64,000 nt of DNA, from positions 15,685,352 to 15,749,351 of the forward strand of contig OY743171.1 in the NCBI GenBank assembly GCA_963555705.1, read 5' to 3'. The notes under the pieces were generated by a model. It was not told the origin of the DNA, did no database searches, and saw only the letters and a program-made list of their open reading frames with translations. A program made the position numbers and the translations under genes. Shown here in pieces: positions 44,815-57,181 of the stretch (the first letter of the stretch is position 1; each line of letters opens with the position of its first letter). The DNA is from Ligustrum vulgare (taxonomy: Eukaryota > Streptophyta > Magnoliopsida > Lamiales > Oleaceae).

Positions 44815-47800
44815 TTTTCACTCCTAGAATCACGTCCGCTTTATCCATATTTTTCATATCAAAATTGTTGGCGAGCATTTTCTATGTTTTGCTAATGACT
44901 TCCATATTAGTCCCTAATATGAGCATGTCATCTACATAAAGGCAACCAATACGTATGCTTCTCCGAATTTCTTCGAATATACACATTTATCACATTCATT
45001 TATGATAAATCCATTCCTAATCATGACACTATAAAATTTTTCATGTCATTGTTTAGGAGCTTGCTTCAATCCATATAAGAACTTGATCAGTTTACATACT
45101 TTATGTTCTTGTCCTTTCATTATGAAGCCTTCTGGTTGCTCCATATAAACTCCCTTTTTTAATTCACCATTTAAGAATGCAGTCTTGACATCCATTTGAT
45201 ATATGTGCAAGTTATGCAAGGCTGCTATTGCAATTGAAACTTGGATAGATGTAATCCTTGTTACTGGTGAATAAGTGTCAAAGAAATCAATTCCTTCTTT
45301 CTGATGATATCCTTTTGCAAAAAGACGAGCCTTATATTTGTCTATTGAACCATCGGGTTTCAACTTTTTTTAAAAAATCCATTTGCAACCAATTGGTTTA
45401 ATTCTATTAGGAAGATTAACCATTTGCCAAGTATTATTACTCATAATGGATTCGATCTCGCTATTTAAAACTTCTTTCCAGAAAGATGATTCTGGGCAAG
45501 ACATAGCCTCTTTAAATGTTTGAGGCTCGTTTTCAATCATAAATGAAATAAAGTCTGGCCCAAACGATTTAGTAATTTTTGCTCGTTTACTCTTTCTTGG
45601 TTCAGACTCTTTATTTTCTTTAAACGCACTTTCATGTGTTCTCTTTTGAATATTCTCGAGAATATCTCTTTTACAGGGGAACGCATTTTCAAAGAATTCG
45701 ACATCTCTAGATTCAATGATTGTATTAACGTGAATGACACTTATGTCAGATTTATGCACAAGAAATCTATAAGCACCACTATTTATTGCATATCTGATAA
45801 AGATGTAATTAATAGTTTTCGGGCCTAATTTGATTTTCTTAGGAGGTGGAATCGCTGCAAATCCAACTTTTGCCTAGCACCCTCACATTTTTAAGTATTT
45901 GTATGAAGGCATTCTACATTTCCATAATTCATAAGGTATTGAACCAGTTTTCTTATGAGCAACCCTATTTAGAATAAAGTTAGCAGTTAGAACCGCTTTC
46001 CCACACAAGTTTTGTCGTAACCCAGAACTGATAAGCATTGCATTAACCATATCTTTTAAAGTTCTATTTTTCCTCTCAGCAACTCCATTTTGCTGCAGAG
46101 TGTATGGAGCGATTTTTTCGTGAATAATCCTAAACTCAGAACAAAATTCATCAAAAAGTGATGACTCATATCCACCGCCTCTATCGGATCTCAATACCTT
46201 GATTGTCTTACAAAGTTGATTTTCAACTTCATTTTTGTAAGTGACAAATGCATTTAAAAATATCTGTTGTGATCATCAATAAACGTGATAAAATATTTTT
46301 TACCACTTCGAGATTGAATAAATTTTAAATTACAAATATCGCTATGTATCAAACCTAATGGATCCCTACTCCTTCTAATTAAATTAAAAGGTTTTTAGCG
46401 TATTTTTCTTCAACACAAATTTCACATTTATGTTTGTCTTCCGATTCAAGTTTAGGTATAGGTCCTAAACCTACTAGTTTTCGCAAGGAAGTGAGATTAA
46501 CATGTCCTAGTCTACTATACCATAAAATAGAAGAATCAATTTTATTAATAACTTGTGGGTACAAATATTTGGACTTTTTGTCCACAACAGCAACATTGGC
46601 CTTAAACAGGCCATCTAGTAAATAACTCTTCCCAACATGCATACCCCACTTAGTAAGTACAAACTTATCATACACAAGTACCATTTTAAAGCCTTTCTTA
46701 CTAAGTATAGACCGGGAAATTAAATTTTTCCTTATGTCTAGAACATGCCCCACTTCATTTAGCGTCAATTCTTTACCAGATGTGAATTTCAGAATCACTT
46801 TTCCAATTCATTGCAGAATTGCCCATGTAAAGATGTTCTTTATGTTCCAATTTCTTGTATTCCATGAACAGTCCTTTGTCTGTACAAATATGACGAGTGG
46901 CTCCAATGTCGACCCACCAATCCTTAGCATTTGATACTAAGTTAACTTCAGAAACAACTGCAGAAAGGTTCATATCGGCAACATTCGTAGAAATGCTATC
47001 TACTTCAGTCATATCGGCTTGGGGTAGTTCTTCTTCTGATTATCTTTTCTTTTTCGACAATCCTTCGCAAGATGCCCTGACTTTTTATAGTTAAAGCAAT
47101 TTCCTTTAAACCGTTTTGCATCGTTGCTTATCCCTTTGTTCTTAGACGAGTTTGGATGCTTCCTTTTCATTTTTTAGACCCAAAGTCTTCCACTATGTTA
47201 GCTTTTGCTTCCATGTTACGCACAGAACTTTTCTTTTCTGCAACCCTATTGTATTCTTCAATACAAATTCGAACAATCATATCCTCCATTGACATCTCTT
47301 TGCACTTGTGCTTGAGATAATTTTTTGAAATCTTTCCACAATGGAGGTGGCTTTTCGATCATGGCTGCAATTTAAAAAGATTCACACAACTTCATGCCCT
47401 CCGCTTCAATATCATGCAGAATAACTTGTATCTCTTGAACTTGACTCATTATCGTCTTTGTGTCAACCATCTTGAACTCCAAAAATTTATCGATGATAAA
47501 CTTCTTTGTCTCGGCATCTTCTGTTTTATATTTTTTGTCAAGAGAATCCCATAACTCCTTAGCCGTCTTTTAGGAACAACACACATTATACAATGTGTTG
47601 TCCAAACCGTTGAGAATGTAGTTGCAGCATAAGAAGTCTGCATGTTTCCTTGCTTCAATGGCCAACTGCATGTTTTTGACAGTAGCATTCTCCTCGATTT
47701 GTGCAGGACATTCTTCACGCAAGAACTTGACCAGATTCAACGTTGTCAGATAAAACAACATCTTTTGTTGCCAACGTTTGAAATCTGTACCATTGAATTT

Positions 47801-47880
47801 TTTCGATTTTTCATATTGAGATGCTGGCGGCATGACAAATTGATTGGACCTCGAACTATGTCCAATTGCATTATTTGATA
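44815..47880 (-). pseudogene. Truncated Ty1/copia gag-pol, decayed
   Basis: On the minus strand from 47833: a gag start (MPPASQYEKSKKFNGTDFKR), a gag zinc knuckle near 47045-47100 in which the second Cys is Tyr (CFNY), gag-pre-integrase (LWYSRLGHVN, CEICVEEKYA; 46798-46379), integrase blocks (RSDRGGGYESSLFDEFC, LQQNGVAERKNRTLKD; 46194-45883) and the start of reverse transcriptase (YKARLFAKGYHQKEGIDF, QMDVKTAFLNGELKKGVYM; 45759-45046). The frame is broken between nearly every block. Homology fades near the catalytic YVDD region at about 44830-45000, and RNase H and the 3' LTR are missing. The left breakpoint abuts MITE copies. It is not related at the family level to the intact Copia element at 26184. 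Confidence 0.88.
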
Positions 47881-49185
47881 CAGAATTCTTTCAATTAACA
47901 TCAATAGTATTTCTCGTTACATTTTTCATATTTCTGTAAAACACAATTACAGAAATCCAAGATTAATACACTAAATCACGTAATTAAATTACGTAATAGA
48001 AATAGTGTATGAAATATGTCTTAAGATTGTTGTCAAAAGTGACGGGAATAATAATAAAAATAAAATAAAAAATGAAAACAAAAATGTAGAAGGGAGATGA
48101 AGGGAGGTATGCCGAAGCAAATCTCCTCAAGACAAATTTCGCCCCTAACAAAGGTGTCAATAAGACCAAAGGACATCTAACTCCCAAGATATAACGCTTC
48201 TTCCAAAGTTGGTACTGCACTATACCCACTTTGTCGGTCAAACCAAAGTCCGACTTATATTCTTCTAGGACGGAATGAAAATCGAGCTTTTTAGAGAATT
48301 CCATAAATTATTTTCACAGGATTTTGTTAAAAATAGAATTTCGAGAGAGAGAAAAGGAGAATATAAAAATCAAAATATGATTTGGTGTGAAGAAATTGAA
48401 AAATGAGATGTCATATTTATAGAATTTGAAGTATCTTTTGGAAAGGGTGTGTGTCTTTTTTGAATGGGTTCACAAATTGATCTAAATTATCTTGAGACGT
48501 TGGATCAAGATCTGACGATCCAGATTAATTCCTAGATTGAATGCATCCATTCACCATCTCATGCACCTACTCACCTTTCCATGCAGACGTCATGCAAAAT
48601 CGATGCCTCGTCACCATTCACGCGTGTGCCAACTCACCGAGCCTCCCAATTCCATGTCACTGAGCCATGATTTCAATTACGAAAACTTTAAGGTTCCTCA
48701 ATGCTCCTCGCGACGATGCGTACATGCAAAGTATGCTTCTAAAGCGCCAAATGCGAACTTTGCGACATGCGTGGGCCAGTACCAAGATCGAGGTCGGGGT
48801 CTCTGGCCCGAGCACGGGTGGTGCTATGCACCATCTTGAGGTCGCTAGCCATGTAAGGCACTAGTGACTAGCCAGATGCTAATCATGATGTAGGTAGACT
48901 ATTAGTTGTATCAAATTACAACTTTGAATAATATCCCAGTACATAAACAAGTTATTTTTCTTGTAAACTTTCTATGTGGGATACAAGTTACCATATATAA
49001 GACACTTAAAGTGGATTTTTAGAATATTGAGCATTTTATCGGATACTTTTCCAATTCATCCAATTAATTAATTATATAGTCCATGTTATTAAATATACAA
49101 CATTTAATAACCCAATTAATTTTCCATTAATTCAATTAATTCCAACATTATGTAGGTCACATTTTTATGTTAGCCTTAGGACCCG
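47881..49185 (-). repeat. Leader and LTR-like remnant of the truncated Copia element
   Basis: This lies upstream of the gag start on the minus strand. A TATA-like box (TCTATAAATATGACATCTC, minus strand, near 48400-48420) precedes a C/T-rich leader, as in Copia LTRs. No second LTR is available for comparison, and a primer site could not be identified. 48900-49185 has another TATA-like CCATATATAAGAC on the plus strand. Confidence 0.35.
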
Positions 49186-49194
49186 TTAGACAGC

Positions 49195-49405
49195 TGTCAA
49201 ATCAAGGAATTTAAATATGTGTTCGGTTGGAAATTAATTTGTAATCATTACAAAAATTTAAATTACACAATTTCTCATACCACTTTTTAACCATCCAATT
49301 TTTAACCCTTCATCTTACCTAGAAAACATAAATAAATCAATAAATAATTTTCATTCCTTGATTTGACACAAAACATTCCATATTAAATTTAAAAGAACAC
49401 ACCTT
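49195..49405. mobile_element. Tourist-like MITE, inverted copy
   Basis: Contains CACAATTTCTCATACCACTT, TTTAACCATCCAATTTTTAA and CATCTTACCTAGAAAACAT, the reverse complement of the family core. Confidence 0.55.
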
Positions 49406-49414
49406 AAATTATAA

Positions 49415-49600
49415 GGTCAGTTCGGTTGCTACAAAAATAGAATTGACATTATAATGTTGATTTATTTGGATTTTCTAGATAAGATGTGTGGTTAAAAATT
49501 GGAGAGAAAAAATGTGTATAGTTAAAAAAAAAAAAAAGGTTTGAGAAATTGTGTAAATTAATTTGGGGCAATCATTGTATTTTAATTTGAATGCTGAACG
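49415..49600. mobile_element. Tourist-like MITE, forward copy
   Basis: Starts AAGGTCAGTTCGGTTGC. Contains GATGTGTGGTTAAAAATTGG, then AGAGAAAAAATGTG. Ends near GAATGCTGAACGAAGC. It is adjacent to the copies on either side. Confidence 0.6.
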
Positions 49601-49604
49601 AAGC

Positions 49605-49740
49605 ATATGTGATTTATTTAAATTTTCTAGGTAAGATGTATAGTTAAAAATTGAAGAGAGAAAATATGTGTAGTTATATATAGTATGAAAAATTGTACCA
49701 ATTATAATTTGAGTTTTAAATTTCTAACAAGTACAACTTT
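49605..49740. mobile_element. Tourist-like MITE, partial forward copy
   Basis: TTTTCTAGGTAAGATGTATA, then GTTAAAAATTGAAGAGAGAA and ATATGTGTAGTTATATATAG, continue the family pattern. The ends are not clear. 49741-50216 beyond it is AT-rich spacer. Confidence 0.45.
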
Positions 49741-50221
49741 TTGCTGATTTATTTTTCATGGCACAAGTTACCTGACCATTTCTTTTTTGTTAAGATGGTT
49801 TTAGCTAGACTACAATAAACTTTAAATGAGTAGAACATAAGAATCTTTCCACAATGGAAAATAATATCTCGATATAATGAAATAAAAAATTAAACACCTA
49901 AATCATCAAAAAGAAAGTTTAAAGTTTAAACACGTGAATCATCAAAAAGAAGGTTTTTATCATTATTTTTAAAGTTTTCATTTTATTTAAAATGTTGGAT
50001 TGATTCTTAAATGCCTCTCTTAAGTTAAAAGTATTGGGATTATTGGTTTAAAATCAAACAAGTCCTTAAAAAATGCTATCTTGTTTAGAAATGCTATATT
50101 GTTTAGTATAAATTTAAATGACATTTCAGAAATTACTTAAAGTAACATATGCAAAAATAAATAAATGACTTACAATTATAAAATCGATTGGGAACTATTT
50201 TTTGTTTTGTTGTTCTGTTAA

Positions 50222-50738
50222 TGAAGTGCCCCGCCCCAAGTACCTTTATTAGACTTGAAGAGAGACATACGCCGACGATAGATTTTAAATATAAATTCAA
50301 AACCTATCATCAAAGCTCGTAAAATCTAAAATTTTCTGAAATAATTTGACAATATTGCCTTTAATAATTAACACATATATTATTACCCTATTTTTCAAAA
50401 ATAATTTCAAATCACAATTTTCAACATAGAAGTAGTTCCACACACGGTTTAATATCGATGAAATTAGTTTACAAAATACATTCCCTATATTCGTATAAAA
50501 CAACACGTGGAAGAGCTCAACTATATTTACATGACATATGAAATAATTACAACCCATAAAATCTACAAAGTTTTCAAAAGACAAAAGTGTTCAAAATTAA
50601 CATCATGTGATCATGTCCACCTTTTCTTTTCTAAAACTTGATGTCACAGGCTAAGCGTACCAAAAGTCGCTCAACTTCAGTTGTCACCTGAAAGAAATTT
50701 ATATGGGAAAAATAGGTGAGCTAATAAACTCAGTGAGT
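50222..50738 (-). repeat. LTR-A, U5-side fragment
   Basis: About 517 bp equivalent to the start of LTR-B, beginning TGAAGTGCCCCGCCCC (TGACATGCCCC in LTR-B). It stops abruptly at AACTCAGTGAG and joins integrase coding sequence. The rest of this LTR, the purine tract and the integrase C-terminus are deleted. Confidence 0.85.
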
Positions 50739-53700
50739 ATCCCAATTTCCTTTGAATTGGAGCACACATGCTCGTAACATATCTTCCAGTGTTTGGATAG
50801 TCCTCTCTGACTGACCATCTGTTTGAGGATGAAAAGCTGTACTAAAATGTAGTTTAGTACCCAGAGCTTTTTGTAAACTTGGCCAAAATTTAGAAGTAAA
50901 GCGCGAATCTCGATCTGAAACTATCGATACTGGTGCTCCATATGAACCCACTATCTCATCAACATACAGCTTTGCTATTTTCTCTAGAGAATCAGTGGCT
51001 TTTATAGGTAAAAATCTTGTAGTCTTTGTCAATCTGTCCACAATAACCCAAATACCATTATGACCATTTTGAGTGCGAGGAAGCCCAAAGAGAAAATCCA
51101 TAGTAATATGTTCCCATTTCCATTCTGGAATGGGTAACGTCTATAGAAGTCCCGCTGCTTTCTGACGTTTAGGCTTCACTTGTTGACAGATAAGACATTT
51201 AGATACATACACAGCTATCTCTTTCTTCATTCCTGGCCACCAGTAATATTCTCTCAATGTTCGATACATCTTGGTACCTCCAGGATGCATAGCATAAGCT
51301 GAGCTATGAGTTCCTCTAGAATTTCTTTCTTCAATTCGGGATCATTAGAAACACATAATCTTTTTCCCTTCATTAGGGCTCCATCGTCTCTAATACTATA
51401 ATCTGTGTGCATTCCCTCTGTAACTTCTTTCATCAATCTACTGAGAACTGAATCCTGAGCTTGCTTCATTCGTATCTTATCAATTAAAATGGGTCTTACC
51501 TGAAAATTCGCAAGTAATGCTCCGGAGCTTGTCACTACTAACTGAGCCTGTAATATTCTTAATTCTCCAATCAATGCAGAACATACTGCATGGGATTGTC
51601 TTGCAGAACTAGAGGCCTTTCTGCTAAGCGCATCTGCAACTGTATTAGCCTTTCCTGAGTGATAATTTATCGTACAATCATAATCCTTTATCAGTTCTAG
51701 CCATCTCCTTTGCCTCAAGTTCAACTCCTTCTGATCAAAAATATACTTTAAACTCTTGTGATCTGTATAAATGTGGCACTTTTCTCCATACAAATAATGT
51801 CTCCAGATTTTTAAAGCAAGGACAATTGCCGCTAGCTCTAAGTCATGTGTTGGATAATTTATTTCATGCTTCTTTAACTGACGGGAAGCATATGCTATCA
51901 CCTTTCCATTTTGCATCAATACACACCCTAGACCTTGTTGTGAAGCATCACTGTATATTACATATTCTTCTCCTGGAATTGGAAGTGCAAGTATTGGAGC
52001 TGAAGTTAATCTTTGTTTCAATTCTTGGAAGCTCCTTTCACATTCATCTGTCCATTGAAATCTTTCATTCTTTCTTGTCAAACTGGTAAGAGGTAAGTCA
52101 ATTTTAGAAAATCCTTCTACAAAACGACGATAGTAACCTGCAAGCCCAAGGAAACTTCTTACTTCTGTCACATTTGTAGGTTTCTCCCATTTAGTGATTC
52201 CTCAATCTTCTGGGGATCAATATAAATGCCTGTTGCTGATATTACGTGGCCCAGAAATACAACTTTTTTCAACCAAAATTCACACTTACTAAATTTAGCA
52301 TATAACTTCTTCTCGCGTAAGGTTTGCAAAACCATCCTGAGGTGTGTAGCATGCTCCTCTTTACTTTGAGAATACACTAGAATATCATCAATAAATACTA
52401 TCACAAACTTATCCAAATATGGACAAAACACCCGATTCATCAAATCCATAAAAGCAGCTGGAGCATTCGTCAACCCAAAAGGCATCACCAGAAACTCATA
52501 GTGACCGTATCGAGTTCTAAAAGCAGTTTTCGATATGTCAGCATCCTTAATCTTCAGTTGGTGATATCCGGATCTCAAATCAATTTTTGAAAATATCGCT
52601 GCACCTCTAAGCTGATCAAACAATTCATCAATCCGGGGCAAGGGGTATTTATTCCGAATCGTCAATTTATTGAGTTGCCGATAATCTATACATAACCGCA
52701 GGGTGCCATCTTTCTTTTTCACAAATAAAACCAGTGCTCCCCATGGCGATGAACTCTGCCTTATGAACCCCTTATCGATCAGTTCTTGTAATTGAGTCTT
52801 TAACTCCTTGAGCTCTGTTGGAGACATTCGGTATGGTTGCTGCGCAATAGGAGTTGTTCTCGGGGTAACATCTATAGTGAATTCAATTTCCCGATCATGG
52901 GGTAAACCTGGGAGATCATCTGGAAATTCTTGCACTATGGGTGTATCCTCCAGTTTCAGCTTGCTCACACTTCTGTCAAGTACATTTGCTAAATACACTT
53001 CACAACCCTTTCGAAGTAATTTCCTAGCTTTAATAGCTGAAATCACGCAAGAAGGAATAACCTGACGTTGGCCTACAAATACAGCCACTGGGTGATCCGG
53101 CCGCTTGAACATCACTTCTTTTCGAAAACAATCAATTGAGGCATGATTTTTCGCTAAGAAGTCCATACCCAAAATGACATCAAAATCATGAAGTAATATT
53201 GGAATTAAATTAGCCCTTAACTCCTAATCACAAATTTTAATACTACATTCTTGATAAATTCTATCAGTTAGAAATGACTCCCCAACTGGGGTGGTTATCA
53301 CTAGACAATTTCCCAATGGTTCGGGATTACGATTCACGTATATAGAAAATGCGTTTGAAATGAAAGAATATGTAGCTCCAGGATCAAATAAAACACGAGC
53401 ATCTTTATCAAAGATAGATAGTATACCTGTAACTACATCAGGAGACTCCTCAGCTGCCTGTTGTGTCAAGGAAAATATTTTACCCTGAGACTTGGGTCGT
53501 CCTGGCTGTCCCCGTGTCTGAGATCCTGCATTACTGCCTACGGTTGTTTGCATCCCCTTTACTGCACTAGTACCTTCCACTTTCTTCGTAGGGTTTTGAC
53601 TAACTCTGGTATTACAAAGATTTTGCTGAGGTACAGATCTGGATGACATTCCACTCTCTTGTGTCAATAGTGGACAATCCCTTTTGATATGGCCCACTTG

Positions 53701-54531
53701 TCCACACTGGTAACACACTTTACTTCCCTTTAAGCATTCTCCCGTTTGAAATTTTCCACACTGTAGGCACTGAAAACGATTCACACTGCCAGATCCTTCT
53801 TTTTGCCCAGGGAAGGATGCATCTGGTAAGAAGATCTGGGGCTGGGACTGCTGCATTGTGTTTCGTCTAATCTGGGACTGTCGACTATCTTGCATTTTCT
53901 GTCTAAAATTTCCTGCCGCAGGGGGGCCTGGGTAAGATCTCTTACCCCCTTTTTGAAATCTACCCCGTGCCTCCGACCCTGTCTGACCATTGCTACTCTT
54001 AAATTGTGATTGTTCCTGTCTCTTCCATTTATCTGTTATGCTTCCTTCCACCCTCATAGCTGCCTCAACCAACTTCCCAAAATTTTTCCATTCAGATACA
54101 GTTACAGCAGTTCTAATTTCTTCTCTCAATCCCCTTTCAAATCTCTTACATTTGATAACTTCATCTCGAACAAGAACCTCAGCATATTTAGATAATTCAA
54201 TAAATTTCTTCTGGTATTCTGTTACTGTCATCGACCGTTGCACCAAATTCAAAAACTCATTCTGTCGAGCATCCCTATACGAGAAGGGGTAATACGTCTC
54301 ATAGAAAGCATCTTTAAAAGTCTTCCAGGTAACACTAGAACGATTATGATATCTAAGTAACACCGTCTGCCACCAGTCATAGGCCCCTTCCTCTAGCAAA
54401 AATGTAGCAAGACGTAATTTCACACCATCAGGACATCCCATAACATCAAATATCCTTTCAAGCCTCAAAATCCATGTCTCTGCAGCTGTTGGATCAGCTG
54501 TACCTATAAAATTCTTCGCTCCTAATTTCAT
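50730..54531 (-). pseudogene. Chromovirus gag-pol, decayed and 3'-truncated
   Basis: Minus strand. Gag and protease occupy 54531-53224: a retrotransposon gag domain, a CCHC knuckle (CYQCGQVGHIKRDC) and the protease site as DPGATYSF, where DSGA is usual. A TAG at 53226-53224 separates it from reverse transcriptase in the same frame (53172-52168), which has [14 protein letters not shown], the catalytic FIDDILVYS and [15 protein letters not shown] frameshift near 52190 moves to 52171-51254, with the tether-RNase H region ([23 protein letters not shown]-like [11 protein letters not shown]). After a further shift and a TAG, integrase (51101-50730) has [11 protein letters not shown] and [16 protein letters not shown], then breaks into LTR-A. 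It is inactive. The domain order with integrase last is that of Ty3/gypsy. Confidence 0.93.
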
Positions 54532-54777
54532 AGCTCTCTTGATGCTAAATTCCTTTCTAGTTTCGTGACTAGGAGGCTCATTAGGCTACTGAACTGACAC
54601 CTCTACTCTCTCAGTCTCTCCTACGTTACTTCCTTCGGGTATAACTGGAATTTGAGGCAACTCTGCTGGTAGACTGGGAGCTCGCCCCTTTCGTGGTGGC
54701 ATGATCACCTATGATGTAATTAAGATAAAAGAAATTTTAAAATATAGAAAACAATGCTTAAGAAAACTCAAAACAGG
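54532..54777 (-). other. Chromovirus leader and gag N-terminal region
   Basis: Between the primer site and the open gag frame. The minus-strand frame reads MPPRKGRAPSLPAELPQIPV with a stop in the following stretch (near 54588), so the gag N-terminus is probably also broken. Confidence 0.55.
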
Positions 54778-54789
54778 GCTCTGATACCA
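54778..54789 (-). other. Primer-binding site, initiator tRNA-Met (chromovirus)
   Basis: The minus strand reads TGGTATCAGAGC three bases after the U5 end of LTR-B. Confidence 0.93.
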
Positions 54790-54792
54790 CAT

Positions 54793-56658
54793 TGACATGC
54801 CCCGCCCCAAGTACCTTTATTAGACTTGAAGAGAGACATGCGCCGACGATAGATTTTAAATATAAATTCAAAACCTATCATCAAGGCTCGTAAAATCTAA
54901 AATTTTCTGCAATAATTTGACAATATTGCCTTTAATAATTAACACATTTATTACCCTGTTTTTCAAAAATAATTTCAAATCACAATTTTCAACATAGAAG
55001 TAGTTCCACTCACAGTTTAATATCGATGAAATTAGTTTACAAAACACATTCCCTATATTCGTATAAAACAACACGTGGAGGAGCTCAACTATATTTACAT
55101 GACGTATGAAATAATTACAACCCATAAAATCTACAAAGTTTTCAAAAGACAAAAGTGTTCAAAATTAACATCATGTGATCATGTCCACCTTTTCTTTTCT
55201 AAAACTTGATGTCACAGGCTAAGCGTACCAGAAGCCGCTCAACTTCAGTTGTCACCTGAAAGAAATTTATATGGGAAAAATAGGTGAGCTAATAAACTTA
55301 GTGAGTGAAAAACTCAATAACAAACCATTTTTCCCAAATTTTGTTTCCGTAAAAAAAAAAAAAAACATCATCATATAACAACAATACAAAATTCACCAAA
55401 GTTCTCATATCATAAACTTATAGATTGTATTTCATTATATCAAACCACATGCACGCAATGTGTTAACTTGAGCCACTGGTAACCCGTGGCCCCTTCGCCA
55501 ATGTGGCATAATTAAACAACTTGAGCCCTAAGCCCCTTCTCCCGTAGGACGCATATTTAAACAGCTTGAGCCCTAGGCTCCTTCTCCCATAGGAGGCATT
55601 TACTTATCAACATCGAGTATCACTTAGCAAAATTTTGCATTAAAATCATAATTAACAATTCACACTTCACATCATTTTTCATAACTTTCACATTATCTTA
55701 AAATCATGAAATGTCATTCATATCATATAAAACTTTTCAAAGATAAGTCATAACATTTATGAATACCACAGAAAACATCATAAATAATTTCTTTTCTAAA
55801 GAGTAAGAAAGAGAGTTTTCCACTCACGATTAAATATTTTAGTTTGGTTTGTATGCTTTTCCAATCTCCTCAATTTCACCTGTAATACACAATGTAAACC
55901 AACTTACATTCCAATCTTTCCAAGAATTTTCTACCCTTTTCTATACCTTACTTATATTATGTATTTCCCAATTCCACAAGTAATTATGATTTTCTTACAT
56001 TGGTAATCATCATAAATCCTATAATTCATGCAATTGGTGATGGTTCTATAATTTGTAGACCAAACATTATCTTTGTAAAAAAAATTCAGCATACCCCATT
56101 TTTCTACATTTTGGAATTCAAGCCAATTTCATCAAAAATTCCATTTCTTCCTTCACATATATCATTTCCCCATTCACATACCAATTTCATGAGATTCAAC
56201 ATTATAAGAAATAAGTTCATAATTCACCTTCATACTTCTTAGCCCACTTGATATGGAAACTAACATAATTTCATCATATTTGCTAAATTCTAATTTATAG
56301 AAAATTTCTATACCAAAAGAAACATATGAACAAGATTATGATTCATTCTTCAATTCCATCCCAAAATTTCATAAACCCTAGGTTTTCAAATCCCTTCCAA
56401 GTTGTAAGAAAATCAAAGAATTCAAAGAAGAAAAATATTTCTTATCTTGTTGAGATGTCTCCTCTTTCCCTTCCTTTTATTTTCTTAAATTTTTTGCAAA
56501 ATTTTTCCTTTCTTTCTTCTCAAAATTTCAGCTCTCATTCTCTTTTCTAAGCTCTCTCTTTCTTTTATTTTTTTAAGCGGTGGTTTATGATAAGAATAAG
56601 GATTAAAAGAGTGGTTAAGGGAATGAAAATATCTATCAAAATTTATCTTTTTCTCTCT
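54793..56658 (-). repeat. LTR-B, 5' LTR of the minus-strand half, U3 start missing
   Basis: About 1866 bp, the reverse complement of most of LTR-C. Homology ends near 56658, which corresponds to about 57490 in LTR-C, so roughly 310 bp of the U3 side is absent. The sequence then passes directly into plus-strand pol coding sequence. It contains two full copies of a 55-bp tandem unit at 55475-55610. Confidence 0.88.
55475..55610 (-). repeat. Tandem 55-bp units in LTR-B
   Basis: Two full units and one partial with TTGAGCCCTAAGCCCCTTCT and CCCGTAGGACGCATATTTAA. LTR-C has three full units and one partial at 58545-58700. Confidence 0.8.
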
Positions 56659-57131
56659 ATCAAGATAGACAGAAAAGCTATGCAGATAAACGTCGGAGGG
56701 ACCTCGAATTCCAGATTGGAGAGAGGGTGTTTCTACATTTATCACCTTGGAAGGGAGTGCTTAGATTTTGGAAGAAGGGAAAACTTAGCCCAAGGTATAT
56801 TGGTCCATATGAGATTAGTGAACGAGTTGGCCCGGTTGCTTATCGACTGAGATTACCTTCCGAGTTATCGAGAATTCATGATGTATTTCATGTTTCGATG
56901 CTTCATAAGTATATTTCTGATCATTCTCACATTTTGGAACCACAACCAATAGAGATAACAAAAGATTTAACTTATGAGGAGCAGCCCATTAAGATAATAG
57001 ATCGGAAAAAACAAGTACTGCGTAATAAAACCATTCCATTGGTTAAAGTTCTCTGGAGGAATCACGCTGTTGAAGAGGCAACATGCGAAAGCGAAGAGCA
57101 GATGAAACAAAGATATCCTCAACTCTTTTGA
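56657..57131 (+). pseudogene. Chromovirus pol C-terminus (GPY/F and chromodomain-like), fragment
   Basis: Plus strand, open to a TGA at 57129-57131. It starts within the integrase C-terminal region (DRQKSYADKRRRDLEF), continues through the GPY/F module (FLHLSPWKGVLRF, KLSPRYIGPYEISERVGPV, HDVFHVSMLHKY) and ends with a chromodomain-like tail (LVKVLWRNHAVEEATCE ... RYPQLF). It is the piece missing from the minus-strand half, but in opposite orientation. There is no start codon of its own and it cannot act alone. It ends 50 bp before the LTR-C start. Confidence 0.9.
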
Positions 57132-57166
57132 CTCCTAATGTGTAAATTCCGAGGACGAAATTTTTT

Positions 57167-57174
57167 AAAGGGGG
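57167..57174 (+). other. Polypurine tract of the plus-strand half
   Basis: AAAGGGGG, seven bases before the TG of LTR-C. It primes plus-strand synthesis in such elements. Confidence 0.75.
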
Positions 57175-57181
57175 TAAGTAT

